This document shows positions 22,229 to 33,699 of a stretch of 46,253 bases of DNA, piece by piece (positions within the stretch are counted from its first letter, which is position 1; the number at the start of each line of letters is the position of its first letter). A model generated the notes under the pieces. It saw only the letters and a program-made list of their open reading frames with translations, searched no databases and had not been told where the DNA came from. The translations under genes were made by a program, and so were the position numbers. The DNA is taken from contig BFEA01000291.1 in NCBI GenBank assembly GCA_003427395.1, positions 1,861,158 to 1,907,410 of the forward strand. The letters run 5' to 3'. This stretch comes from Chara braunii (Eukaryota; Streptophyta; Charophyceae; Charales; Characeae).

Positions 22229-22878
22229 TCAAATGGATCGACACGCGATTTTGAGGGCGTCAGGAAGCAACGGCGATGAGACTTCGTCCACACGTCAGAT
22301 GCCGTCGTTGGAGGCGTCCGACGATCTTGACTGCGAAAGCCGCAAGCCATTGCCATTTGCTGACGTCATGCACAAGATGATGATGTCAGCGTGTGTCATT
22401 GAATGGGGACTTTCGTGACTTTCGTGGTTGTGATCTGTGGACGTCGTGGACTCAAGATCGTGCGCATATCGACTCGTGTGTGATTGACGGAGCAGGTGGT
22501 GCTGTAGAGCAAGACTTGCACGGCCGACTGCATTGCGATATCCTGAGTAGACTGGGAAAGAGGACCCTCAACCCAGGGTCGAAGAAAGTGGATCGTCAAG
22601 CGATCTTGAGGACGTCAGGAAGCAACGGCGATGCAACTTTGTCCACGGGTCAGATGCCGTCGTCGGAGGCGTCCGACGATCTTGACTGCGAAAGCCGCAA
22701 GCCATTGCCATTTGCTGACGTCCTGCGCAAGATGATGACGTCAGCGTGTGTCACTGAATGGGGACTTTCGTCGTTGTGATTGGTGGACGTCGTGGGCTCA
22801 AGATCGTGCGCATATCGACTCGTGCGTCGTCGACGGAGCAGGTGGTGAGGAAGAACAAGACTTGCACGGTCGAAGAAA
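22229..22878 (+). repeat. 355-bp tandem duplication
   Basis: 22229-22530 and 22584-22878 align at an offset of 355 bp. A long near-identical core includes GAGGCGTCCGACGATCTTGA. Short open frames in both copies give similar peptides, but there is no sign of coding beyond the duplication itself. Confidence 0.92.
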
Positions 22879-22879
22879 A

Positions 22880-23492
22880 AGTTGAAGGGAAATGAGAAGA
22901 GGTGGGGGTTTGAAAGAGTGAAGGGGCCGAGCAGGCGGCGTGGGCTTCTTACTGACCTGCGAGTCGATAAACACCTCCGACCGACGTACGAAGAGCACAA
23001 CGCGAACGCGTCCACGCGCAAGGTCGACAATCACGTGTCGTTTACGTTAGCGCCCCCTGCTATCGACGATTGTTGGAAGACCGAAGGCCTGAATGCGCAT
23101 GGGGCCTGCAATATGAAGGTGGCGACTTCGAGCGATGGCGGAAGCGTCGCAGCGGCAGCACACGGAAGAAATGACACCAGCGAATGGGTGTGACAGCCAC
23201 CCCGGTCCGTTTGGTGCTCGCCAGGGGAACGGTGAGTGCAGGGAGTGGGGCTTGAGGGCCCCTACAGCAGGCCGCCGTAGGGTCAGTAACGGCGGACAGT
23301 CGCGTCGGGGGCTGTGACATCAGGCGGTCCCTTTTTTTCGGACCGTCCACACGAAATCGCCCGTTCCGTAACCGTTGCAGGAGGGCGGGCCGTGATTTCG
23401 AGAGGACTGGTCATTTTTTACCGTGATATCGACGGTTCCAATGCATCATCTGGCGGGAATTTTCCCGCCCACTTTTGTTTCACGGGGCCCAC
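22880..23492. other. Stretch without a recognised gene
   Basis: Short frames only. It ends at an isolated dyad, GCGGATGTATCCGC, at 23493-23506. Confidence 0.5.
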
Positions 23493-23629
23493 GCGGATGT
23501 ATCCGCCACTCGAATGATGGTAGGGCCATTCCGCGAATTTGCATCAGAACGCTTTAGCCGCAGGCAATTGTAGGTGTCGCCAACCCATAAGGCGGACAAT
23601 GCCCCTCTCGCGCCCGCAGAATCCGCCCT

Positions 23630-23850
23630 TGCCAGCGCCATATCCATCTCGTCGCCATCTCCCCTGCCGTCTCCCCGGCGTCTCCCTCGCTTCGCTCTCT
23701 CTCCCTCGTCGACATATCCCTCGCGTCGCCATCTCCTTCGTGTCGCAATCTCCCACGTCTCCATTCGCGGTGTCGCCGTCTCCCGCGTCGGCAGCTCCCG
23801 CTTCGCAATCTCCAGCGTCGCCGTTTCGCACGTCGCGACACGCATCGTCA
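23630..23850 (+). repeat. Degenerate C/T-rich minisatellite
   Basis: Irregular repetition of TCGCCATCTCC-like units of about 12-15 bp leading into the (CT)n array, probably its degenerated edge. Confidence 0.7.
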
Positions 23851-23936
23851 TATCGCGGGTCGGGATCCTCACCCACGTCGCCGGGGCCGTTGTCTTCCAA
23901 CAGCAGTTGTAATCCTAGGAAGGAAAAGGTGCGTTC

Positions 23937-23960
23937 TCTCTCTCTTTCTATCTCTCTTAC

Positions 23961-24034
<74 letters not shown>

Positions 24035-24219
24035 NNNNNNNNNNNNNNNNNNNNNNNNNNNNNNNNNNNNNNNNNNNNNNNNNNNNNNNNNNNNNNNNNN
24101 NNNNNNNNNNNNNNNNNNNNNNNNNNNNNNNNNNNNNNNNNNNNNNNNNNNNNNNNNNNNNNNNNNNNNNNNNNNNNNNNNNNNNNNNNNNNNNNNNNNN
24201 NNNNNNNNNNNNNNNNNNN

Positions 24220-24269
<50 letters not shown>
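23937..24269 (+). repeat. (CT)n array containing a 185-N gap
   Basis: CT repeat to 24034, N from 24035 to 24219, CT repeat again to about 24269. The true length is unknown. Open frames across it are artefacts. Confidence 0.97.
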
Positions 24270-24275
<6 letters not shown>

Positions 24276-24466
24276 GCCATCTCCACCAACCTCAGTCGCT
24301 GCGAATGAAGCGGCAACTCTCTCCGTGAGTCGGATGTGTGATCGGGGCGAGGTTCGGGGGCATGTGATCGGGACGTGTGATTGGGCCGTGTGATGAAGGC
24401 CGAGATCGCCTCTCTCTCGGTCTCTCTCTCTCTCGCTATCTATTTATCTCTCTTTCTCTCTCTCTC

Positions 24467-24625
24467 TCAACTCAAAAAGTTTGCGAACGAAACAGACAAG
24501 CGTGAGAAACGAACGAGATAGACCCACTAAAATAAAATCTATCTTTCTCTCTCTCTCTCTCATCTCAGAAAGTTTATGAACGAAACAGACAAGCCCGAGA
24601 AACGAACGAGATAGATCAACTAACG
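24467..24625 (+). repeat. Tandem duplication beside CT-rich DNA
   Basis: Two units containing GAACGAAACAGACAAG and GAAACGAACGAGATAGA, at about 24484-24522 and 24576-24615, separated by a short CT run. Confidence 0.85.
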
Positions 24626-24822
24626 ACGAAGACGAAGATGGAAGAAGCACACGACCGCAAAAGGTATGCGAAGAAGAAAAAGCATTTGCATACGTTTTGT
24701 CGCCGTGTTCTACTACCATCATCGTCTCCATCGTCAGTTTTCATCTCAGTGGCTTTATTTCGTTAGTCTTTTGCGTTGGCCTGTTTCTTTCGCGAACTAA
24801 CCTCGGGCTGCGTTCGCGGGTC

Positions 24823-24940
24823 CCGTTTCGGTGGTGACCTCTCGCCTCGATCGGATGGCACACTCACGCGTGTTCAGAACGTGACACGCGGACGTGTGAG
24901 TGTGCCATCTGATTTGGGCGAGTGGTCACCAACGAAACGG
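24823..24940. repeat. 118-bp imperfect foldback
   Basis: CCGTTTCGxTGGTGACC...CTCGCC...GATGGCACACTCAC on the left pairs with its mirror on the right. The inner 14 bp (24854-24867 with 24896-24909) are perfect, and the outer CCGTTTCG/CGAAACGG closes it. A small ATACCC/GGGTAT dyad follows at about 24952-24971. Confidence 0.88.
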
Positions 24941-24974
24941 TCTCGGCGCGAATACCCTGACAGGGGTATCCGCC

Positions 24975-26700
24975 CTTGTTTTTGCAAGTGACCAGAACTA
25001 CGAGTAGAGGTCTAACGTGTACTGCACGAGACGCGCCTAGGTCTGTTTGGTTACATAGGTAAGTTGTGTGATTAGAGTAGAGCGGGTGTGGACGCGCGGG
25101 ATTAAGGCGCGCGTGTGATTTTTCTACTTTGGATTATGCAACCGGCATAGTTGGCCGGCCTGACTTTGGTTACTAGGAGTAAAAGGTGCCCTTGGTAGGG
25201 ATAGGTGACCGTTGGTAGTCTAACGTGTGAAGTAGGGTGTGAGGTAGCCACGGCGCAGAGAGGGCAAGCCGGCATGGGAGCCTAGCGGTAGCATGCCTAA
25301 TGGGAGGTAGGGATGAGGGCTGGGGCTGTGTCCCAGGCCTGGGGGCCGCGCCACACCTGTTCATATGGAATACCGCGCAGGCCAATATCAGGCTTGGGCA
25401 TAGCCCTATAGGTTATGATGTTGAACTGCTACAGGGATCGAAGCCAGCAGGCAGCAAAGCAGAGCAGCGGAGCAGCGTGAAGAAGGTTGAGGGGTTGAGG
25501 GTCCCGAGGGACTATCCCCTTTGGTTTTGCTAAGGGGAGTCCAGCCACGGGCCCATGAGGGTAGGGACAGGTACTAACGGTCCCCCTCCCCCGTCCGTTT
25601 TTCTTTATTATTTTTTTTCGGAGTTAAACTTTTATATTATTTTTATTTTATGGGGACTGCCGTTATTTTTTTGAATTGCCTGGTTGTTGGTTAATGAGGG
25701 GGATCGAAGGTCACTGCTGCTGGGACGTTGACGGGCCGAGGGCCACCCCGAACCCAAGGTTGAGCCCAGGCCAGTGGACCGACGGTCAAGTCCGCCAATG
25801 CGGAAGTCGGAAGAGCCCGGTTGCAGGCCTCGAGTCCCACCAACAAAGCGCCGTAAGGATCTGGGCGCGCTGAGGCCTGAGTAAGAGGGCCGCTCAACGA
25901 GCGACAAGAGTATAAATCCGGAGGCAGCAAGTCGTCTTCCATCCAGACCGGCGTGAGCCATGCGGGAACGCTGCTACAGCGGACTAGCGTGGTAGAGGGA
26001 GCATCCCCGTTTGAGCCGGCATACGCAGCAAGTGGGCAGAGACAACGGGCCGTGTCCAACTGTGGGATATGCTCCCACTCTGTCGCTGAGACTGGCCGGC
26101 AGAGGGGAAGAGAACCTGGACCGGCCCTGGCGCAGGGTGCAGACAGGGAAAGAGCGGCCTATGGCAGAGGCGGCAGAGGACGAAAACGAATGAACCCGGA
26201 CGAAAATCGTACCGGGTGCATTCGAAGGTGGGTGAATGAGGAGGCGGGTGAGAGTGAGTGCATGAAAGTAGGGGGACGAGAGAGCGTGAGCACGAAGAAA
26301 AACGAGCGCGCTCGGGAGAAGAGAAGAAGGCGGTGGCGGACTGAAGGAGAGAGACTGAATCTGGACGTGGGTCTGCGCCACGTGCATTCGAAAAGGAGAT
26401 TGGAGATGGCGACTGGAAGGAAAGTGTGAGAAGAAAGAAAGTCGATCGGCCATTTCTCAGCCGATTTTGATGAGAGAAGAATCTAAGTAGGGGCTTTGGG
26501 GGTAGGCGACCTCGAATTCGCAGTTAGATTAGGTGGAAAATCAGTAGAAGAGGGAGTAATAGGAAAAAAAAAAAAAAAAAAGGGTGCGCGAACAAGTCGA
26601 GAGAAGAAAAAAGGAGGATGACGGACGGATTTTGTAGTAGGACCACGAATTTGGCGCTATAGGAGTCTGGGGTTGCGCGACTACTTTGGGGGGAATTAGA
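24975..26700. other. Stretch without a recognised gene
   Basis: G-rich, moderately repetitive DNA, with a T/A-rich island at 25600-25665 and an A-run at 26564-26581. Several frames of 100-160 codons exist on both strands, but they overlap and lack domains. Confidence 0.5.
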
Positions 26701-26712
26701 GTATGACGATGC

Positions 26713-26737
26713 ATCCTTCCCTGTTCTAGCGGAAGAT
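26713..26737. other. Hairpin with TGTTCTAG loop, copy 1
   Basis: ATC(c)TTCC at 26713-26720 pairs with GGAAGAT at 26731-26737 around the loop CTGTTCTAGC. The loop core TGTTCTAG recurs at 27575-27582 with a different stem. Confidence 0.65.
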
Positions 26738-27280
26738 CCGTTCTTATATATAGTGATAGGTGGCCCGTAGTCGCGCCTGTTCGCCAGTCTCTGAGCGCAC
26801 TTATGGCCATCACCGTCCCATTGGTGATACGCTGGCCGATGGGCATGTTCATCTTCAAAGTCATACTTGCCTTGCTCGCCTCTACCCCAACGCGGCCCCT
26901 CATCTTGGTCACGGACTCGCCGTGCGCTGTTCCCCATTGAGACCATCGACTCGTGGCCTTCGCATGATCACGATCGTCGCCCTGTTGGTGGTCATCGACA
27001 CTTCTGAGGGTTACAACCGTCTTCACGAGTCACACACATTCTTTCTCACGTTATTGAGAACACAAGTAGAATGAACTTGGCCTGGGCTTCCGGCCGGATG
27101 CGTTGAGGTAGTAAAGCAAGGGTAAGAGAAGGAGGAGCAGGGAGAGGCGGAGGAGGTTCTGATACTTACCTGGTCGGGACGAACTCCTGGCCACGAGGAG
27201 GACTGGAGCTAGGTACGGATTCTCGCTGAGTATGCAGCAAACGAGACAGAAATAATAATAATAATAATAAATGAAGCCAC

Positions 27281-27311
27281 TACATCTCCCCGGATGGTAG
27301 TGGGAGATGTA
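27281..27311. other. Perfect 10-bp hairpin
   Basis: TACATCTCCC (27281-27290) and GGGAGATGTA (27302-27311) around an 11-nt loop. Position and style resemble the TGTTCTAG-loop hairpins on either side, but the loop differs. Confidence 0.8.
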
Positions 27312-27561
27312 CTCTTGTTTCGTATATCTGGTAGTGGAATATGGTAAGACCATCGTGATAAGCTTCGTCTTGGCGCCCCTTGTATCCGCCTTCATTATAG
27401 CGCTTGCCTACATCTCCTGACTGTACCAAACAGTAAAGACGGTCAGGTGGACTCGGACTCATTAGGGGGAGGAGAGACGAATGAAAGAGGGAGTCAGCTG
27501 AACCTAGGCACGGGGGCCCAGCCACGTGCATGGAGGTCATAATAATAGAAGTATTGCAATC

Positions 27562-27594
27562 ATGTACCTTTCCATGTTCTAGTGGAAGGTACAT
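27562..27594. other. Hairpin with TGTTCTAG loop, copy 2
   Basis: The left arm ending TACCTTTCC pairs with the right arm GGAAGGTAC, about 11 bp with one T bulge, around ATGTTCTAGT. It shares the loop core with 26721-26730, while the outer stem bases differ and stay paired. Confidence 0.8.
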
Positions 27595-27599
27595 TTTCA

Positions 27600-30115
27600 G
27601 TTTGCATAGTTGAAGCATAATGAAATAGGTACAACAATAATTGTCAGTATGTGCTGCTCCTAGAGTGACCACGGGTCTGCAGCTTGTCTGGCTGCTGCGG
27701 GGGCACGTTGTTATTCTCAGTTGGTGGCACGTTGTTATTCTCAGTTGGTGGGATGATTGGCCTGCTCCATTGACTACCAGCATCTTTCCTCATAGTAACG
27801 CAGTATGAAGGTGACTCTCAACCTCAGAGAGGCTGGACACAGCAAGCATTGGCAGAATGGGAACTCTTCTTGAGTCTGTGGGTGGTACCGCTTGCCCGAT
27901 TGCAGGTGGTGGAATAATTTAGCTGGTTACTTCCGTTAAACGAACAGGACCTCGGGCTACTATGGTTTATACTCCGCTGCTGCAGATACCATAGTCTGGG
28001 CGTACCGTTGGTTAAACAGCAAAAGGTTGTGCTGCTGCGCCCAGAGCGGTCCCTTGGGCGGTGTGATCATGCGGTAACCATGTACAAGCAGTATATTGGC
28101 CGGTAGGAGGAGAACCGGAGAAGGTGATTGGTAGGGAAACGCCTGAGCAAGGGAGCGGCAACAGATTGAAGTTCAGGGAGGAAAAGGGGGGGCAACTAGA
28201 AAAGGGAAAGAGTGGAAGGAGAGCGACCGGGTCAACGGGAGTCATACCTCTTGTTGACAAGGTGGGCAGCTGTCTCACCTCCCAGGCTGCCTTTTCGTCA
28301 GCAAAAGGGGTTGCTGCTGGTTTAGAGGTCGAGTTACAGTTACGAACTGGTGAGGCCATCGCGGAGAGTGAGCTGCTGCGGCTTCTTCCCCAGCGGCAGG
28401 CTGCTCAACCGCTGCTGTTCCTACTCCACTGTGGCAGCCTTGAGACTGGGCATTGTTGGGTTAACTATGTCTGCTGCGCTCCGACGAACCCTGATTGCTG
28501 GGTCTGTCATGGGTATTGTGCTCTTGGCTGTTTTCATGACTTTTGCCACAGCACATAGACTGTGTGTTGTTTAGCCCTTGTGAAGCCTCTGCAGCACCGC
28601 TTGGCTGTGTAGGGTATTGGCTGTGCGCTTTTTCGGTACCTCCTTGAGGCGCTGGTCCTCGCCACAAACAGATTGCTGTGTAGGATACCACTCCGGCTGT
28701 GCGTCTTGCTGTGTATCAGTTAAGTACTTACCGTGCGCCTAAGGTGCTGGCTGCTGCTGGGTCAAGCTGCCACCACACACAGGCTGGGCACTGTCAGTTC
28801 CCATACCGAAAAATTGCTGAGTACGGCCCTGTTCCGACCTGGTTATCTGGGCCGGTGTCCAGCTGGGATAGTGATGATAAGACCCGACGGTGTCATCTAT
28901 TGAGGCAGTGGTCGACTTGATGAGACTACTGCAGTCACCAGACTTTGTTAATTGTCACAAATAGCTATTATTGTCTGGGTATTGCCACATTAGTTAGGTA
29001 TGAGAGGTCGCTGCTGCAGTTTACACTGAGGCCGCAGGGGGCTACGCAGTAGGGTGTTGTTGTCATTACTGAATACAGGTACGATGCATATTACTGTTGC
29101 TATCTGCTGTGCATTTGGAGCACCGCCGGAACTAAGTTCCCCTTCCGCAACGTTGTGCCCTTGACATGAGGCACTGCGATTGCTGTATTTTAGTGTGTGC
29201 ATATGTGATATAGTTGCTTACTTTTGTTCCTTGCTGCTACGCACGTACGTCCACCGGGCACCCCGCATTTAGCAAAAATTTTGTAGTAACATGCCCTCAT
29301 TTCTAATAAAGCCCGGGGGTGTGCCTTATTCAAGCATTGGGTTTCTGGGTTGCATGGCTGCTTATCGGCCAGGGTGGAAGTACCACCACTAGGGAGGACC
29401 GATCAGAATTTGTGAGGGGGTCATTGCTGCTACTTGGAAGTTGACCTTCTTCGTTGCGAAGTGATAAAGTAGTCGAGGGTGACCATGCTGTGGTATGAGG
29501 GAGTGATCAAGCTGTAAAGGAGGTTGTTGCTTACTTAGGAGGTCCTTCAGGGGAGACTACGGTGACGGTGTGACTTCAGTTTGGTCAAGCTGTCACGGTG
29601 GCTGCCATTGCGGGGCCCTCAGGCGATCGAAGACAACAAGGCCCTCTCATGCGAGTCTGAGTGCACCCCTCTTGGATCTGAGAGTCTCAGTCCTTCTCTT
29701 CCTGCCCTCCTAACTCTAAGTCTGGTCTATTGGTTACGGGAGGAAGGCGACAGGCGGGATTGCAACCCGTAGGACCGCATCAAGACTCTGTGGGGAGTCA
29801 TCCCACCGATTGTGGGAGCTCTGCCGGAACCTAGGCGAGGTTCTGAAGGCAGGGAACCATCTGGTAACTTCTTTATGTCTGTATACTCCCACTACACCCA
29901 TGTTGTTTATCCCCTATAGCTTGTTTGATGTATGCCTGCTTGTCCCTAGGATTCCTGCTTTCTATTTCAGGACATAACCAGACAAAGTAAAGGAATGCAT
30001 GTACAATGTCAGTTTTACTTCTTTGTTTTACCTGAGTGAACGCAGATTGTGGGATTGCATCTGGGGGAAGGGTGGGAGAAAGACAGTATTGCATGAAGTT
30101 TGACTGGGTCAACCA
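27600..30115. other. Non-coding, GCTG-rich stretch
   Basis: CTG/GCTG words are strikingly frequent, especially at 28300-28800, without a fixed period. An AATAAA lies at about 29306. Frames are short and lack domains. Confidence 0.5.
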
Positions 30116-30119
30116 AAGG

Positions 30120-30841
30120 CTGGGCCAGGTCCATAAGTTTGGGAAGGCCCAGTGCTGTGTCTTATTTTGTGTTGCCTGGAGAACCAGACAAATCCATAAG
30201 TTTGGGTGGTCTGGTTGCTCTGACTTGTGAGGGCTGAATGTGATTGCTTCTTCAGGCGCAGTCAAATCCATAAGTTTGGGTAGTCTGGCGACCTTGTTTG
30301 TTTGGGGGTTTTGACAGTTTCTTTGGTTTCTGAACGAGGAGGTGAGCATGTCCCATAAGTTTGGGTGACTCTACCTCTTCCTGCTTTGGTCTAAGAGAAA
30401 TAAACCAGGCTGAGGACCAAGATATGTTCCATAAGTTTGGGTGGTTTTGGTCCAACGCCTCGCACATGCTGGAACCGGAAGGCTATAACTTTGATATACT
30501 TTACTATTATACTATCTATGAACAGGCTAGTCAGGCAGGGTTCCATAAGTTTGGGTGGCCTGACTATAGCTTATCACCAACTGAAGAGAGTACTTAACTA
30601 AAAATAAACTTGTGGTATGAAGGGTCAGGCTGAGTCTTGAGCTGAAGATGATCGGCTTAGCTATATGCTACCTCAAAAGACTAAGTGGAGACAAATTATA
30701 TAAACTCTGGATATTAAACAGCTCAGGGCGACTAGGGTGGCCTGGTCCTATGCCCAAAGAAGAGAAAAGTTGTTGTGCCCTGTGTCTGTGTATACTTCTT
30801 GGCTGGGCTAGACATGTTCCATAAGTTTGGCTGGTCTAGCC
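30120..30841 (+). repeat. Array of seven hairpins with one invariant loop
   Basis: CCATAAGTTTGG occurs at 30131, 30194, 30268, 30353, 30429, 30543 and 30819, always in the same orientation. Flanking arms are complementary but unrelated between copies: CTGGGCC/GGCCCAG; AACCAGAC/GTCTGGTT; a weak CAG-C/G-CTG; GAGGAGGTGAG/CTC(t)ACCTCTTC; GGACCAA/TTGGTCC; TAGTCAGG/CCTGACTA; GGCTAGAC/GTCTAGCC. Loops are 19-26 nt. Stems changing while pairing is kept, around a fixed loop, is what selection on a folded RNA or DNA gives. No known RNA family was recognised. Confidence 0.85.
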
Positions 30842-31134
30842 TTATGCCCTATGTAAGCTGGGTATAAGGGACAAATCATTGAAAGGCTACGAACTATTGT
30901 TTGCTAAACTAACTTGGGGATGGTGAGAGAGTGCATGTCTATGGTTTGGCCTGCATATGACTGAATGATGCCACTTCTTAGTCTGAGTTTGGATTTTGAT
31001 AGGTAGTTGTTGTAATTGCTCGCCACGTGCTAGAGCCATAGGAGTTAGAGTCTTTTCCTGTATTTTCTAGGCTCGTTTTTTTTACTTAGATCAATTTTTG
31101 CATTTTCTGTGATCTTTTGAGTCGTATTTGGTCT

Positions 31135-31687
31135 TGTATAAATCTTGGTAAGCCACTTTCCCTACGGGAAGCGCTGCCGAAATTTCTACAAAATCAAGGA
31201 GTTAGTCAAAACTTTGACTTTTTCAGGATCCGGCCTTGATGACTTCCTTGACTTGGTAAGAATCTGAGGAGTCTCCCTTTCTAAAGGAGGTGCTGCCCAA
31301 ATTTTTACTAATTCAGGGAGTTAGCCTAAATTGGGCCCTGAAGGATCAAAGTCACTTTCTGATTCCATAATTCGCCTTGTATAAATCTTGGACTAGCACT
31401 TTCTCTACGGGAAGCGCTGCCGAAATTTCTACAAATCTAAGGAGTTGGTTAAGATTTTATCTGACAGAACTTAGGCGTTATGTCTAAATTCAATTCTGAC
31501 TTAGTATGAATCTGCGAATCCTTCCTCCCTGAGGGGAGTGCTGCCCAAATTTTTGCTAAGCCAGGGAGTTAGACAGATTTTCGCTTCTGGAATCCAAAAG
31601 TTTGATTTTTAGGCTAGTGTTTTTTCTGCAATGTCACTTTTCCTACGGGAAGCACTGCCGAAATTTTCCTAAGTTGGAGGAATAAGC
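31135..31687 (+). repeat. Five-unit structured repeat, two alternating subtypes
   Basis: Units of about 70 bp start near 31135, 31253, 31377, 31501 and 31625. Each has a short hairpin (for example TTCCC-TAC-GGGAA, CCTTT-CT-AAAGG, CTCCC-TGA-GGGGAG) followed by GCTGCC(G/C)AAATTT and, usually, AGGAGTTAG. Units 1, 3 and 5 carry GCCGAAATTT; units 2 and 4 carry GCCCAAATTT. So the true period is about 243 bp with alternating types. Confidence 0.85.
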
Positions 31688-31699
31688 CTATATTTAGAA

Positions 31700-32820
31700 G
31701 GGTGGCGACTTATGTAGGGGAGGCTATGGCGAAATCCACCTTACGCTGAGTGCTAGCTAGGGGTAGACTTAGGCTTAGTCAGATATGATGACTAAGTAGG
31801 ATCAGGATATGGAAATTACTCCCCCGGGACGTATAGGCTTAGTTTGAGGTTGGCCTGTCTTTTGTTACAGGTCGCTTTGATCGGTCGCGTCAGGACGGGG
31901 ACTAGACTCAGTTGATCCTACAAGGATCATTTGCTATTATCACAGATAACAGGTCGGTTGCCGACTCGTCGGTTTACGACTCAACCTCAACCCACTCTCC
32001 TTGCTCAACCTAAAGAGGCTTCAGCCCTGGTGATCTTTTCTGTTTTGTTAAGGTTTCACCCGAACTTTTATTGAATGGCCATTTAACAAAGGTAATAAGT
32101 ATTTACTTAAGGTTGGTTGGCTGGAGGTTGGGGTTTGCATGGCTGAGGCAAAGGGTATGGGCATAGAGGTTGGTTGGAGTTGACTCTGTGTAGTGTATGG
32201 ACTTGTGCTTGACTCTTTGATGTGATTGCAGAAATGTTCTGGGGCTTGGATTATTGGATTGGACTGCCCTGCGATCTTATATATGTATATGGCTATGAGG
32301 AGGCCCACTATGATTGTGAGATATGATCGTCACACGTTTATTCCCATGTGTGTATGTATGTGTGTATGTATGTGTATATATGCGTATGTATGCGTACCTA
32401 TGTAGGGTACTTGTGTGGCCTGAAGGGTTCACGTGCTAAGGACCTAATCCAGGGTTGAAATGAATAGAAGGGAGGGAATGACCCCTCTACTCATATATAC
32501 GCTTCTGAAGAAATTGTAGTCGGACGTTAGCCCTGAGCCTAGAATACGATGGTCCTCCCCCAGGACGACCCAGGTCCCAGGGCTAGCTCTGAAAAGGTTC
32601 ACTTCCGATAGGAGTCGAAGGTACTTTCCTTGTTGTGATTTATTTTGGTGGAACGATAAAGTTCCGGGCGGAAGGGTCAGCGTGTCGCTGGTGATGCGCC
32701 AGACGACTCACCACCGCTCCAAATCCCTTCCTGCCCTAGGGACCGTCTTGCCCCGCACCCTTTGGGACACCTCAGGGTGCAGAAGGCGGTAAAGCCCTCA
32801 GGCCGGTTTTGCGCCCGCTA
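31700..32820. other. Stretch without a recognised gene
   Basis: Includes a short TATG/TGTG-rich run at 32340-32400. No domain in any frame. Confidence 0.5.
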
Positions 32821-33690
32821 AAGGGTTATCTCCCCTTAGCGCGCACTTCAGCCGACGCCTGAGCGCCGGAAATGACCCCATGGCTCAGAATAGGCCATTT
32901 GGGTATAGGCACCACATAGTGCGCCGTCATCGCAGATACTCATGTAGAGATGCATAGTGAGATGGTATTGTGTAGGAGCAGCGTCCGCGCTACCTTATAT
33001 TAAGTCCGCACGCGCAGCACTCGCTGATTCTCGCACTAAAAAGTTATGGGCCGGGCGGCGAGACCACGAGCGCGACACAGTCAATAGACTCGGGGTTCTG
33101 GTATCGCGAAGTGGCACGCGGGCGAAGGACTAGTCCCGTCGGCCTATGGGAGTCCGTGTACGGGCCTCACTATCCCGGACATCGGGTAGCCTATGGGTAG
33201 GATACCGGGCCTCCTCCGTGCGCGCGTCGTTTGGGCCTGTCCACCCCTTTCATTCTAGGAGGCCACTAGACTAATGAGAGGTGGAGTGAGTTCTTCTTTT
33301 TCAGCTTTCATGGTTGGACGTTATAGTCCGTGGCAACCGTCAAAGTCAAACCCCTTGATGTTTGACCGCCACGACAGCTTAAAGCTATCTACTCAACCCC
33401 TCTGCACAGGGTGTGGAAGAGGATGTGGTCTCCAACCGCACATGGTGGTTGTCCGGTGTCGAGAGATTAACCCTCTAGGCGCATGCCAGCCGGCACTTGA
33501 GTGTCGAACGCGACCCTCGAGATTAACAAGGGCCACGCGAGTATGGGTACTACACAGTACGCCATCATTGCGACCGCTTGCGTACGGTTGCATTACGAGT
33601 CGACATGAGTAGCCCTGCGTCCGCACATCTCTATATCTAGTCTCGCGCGCGACACCTACCCGACTTCCGCATCGAAGAGTTATGGGACGG
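32820..33690 (+). repeat. Strongly diverged direct repeat
   Basis: About 32820-33070 and 33440-33700 share a spaced skeleton ending in AGTTATGGG, about 620 bp apart. A small hairpin in both differs in its stem but keeps pairing: GCAC/GTGC around 32930 and GTAC/GTAC around 33548. Confidence 0.55.
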
Positions 33691-33699
33691 TTACCAAGG

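Noticed and set aside
22233-22779. Two similar peptides as a duplicated gene
   Set aside because: The similarity follows from the 355-bp tandem duplication. The frames are short, without domain, start context or splice signals.
24975-26500. Open frames of 100-160 codons (for example 25953-26429 plus and 25974-26453 minus)
   Set aside because: They overlap on opposite strands in G- or A-rich DNA and have biased, domain-free sequence.
28124-28558. A 144-codon plus-strand frame as a gene
   Set aside because: GCTG-rich composition, no domain, and an overlapping minus-strand frame of similar length. Not supportable.
30120-30841. CRISPR-like array (short constant repeat with variable spacers)
   Set aside because: The constant part is only about 12-16 nt and spacing is irregular (63-276 bp). 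The sequence beside each repeat is self-complementary around it, and the context is a eukaryotic genome.
32600-32900. tRNA or rRNA gene
   Set aside because: Some GC-rich hairpins look tRNA-like, but no A-box/B-box pair or cloverleaf could be drawn here or elsewhere in the window.
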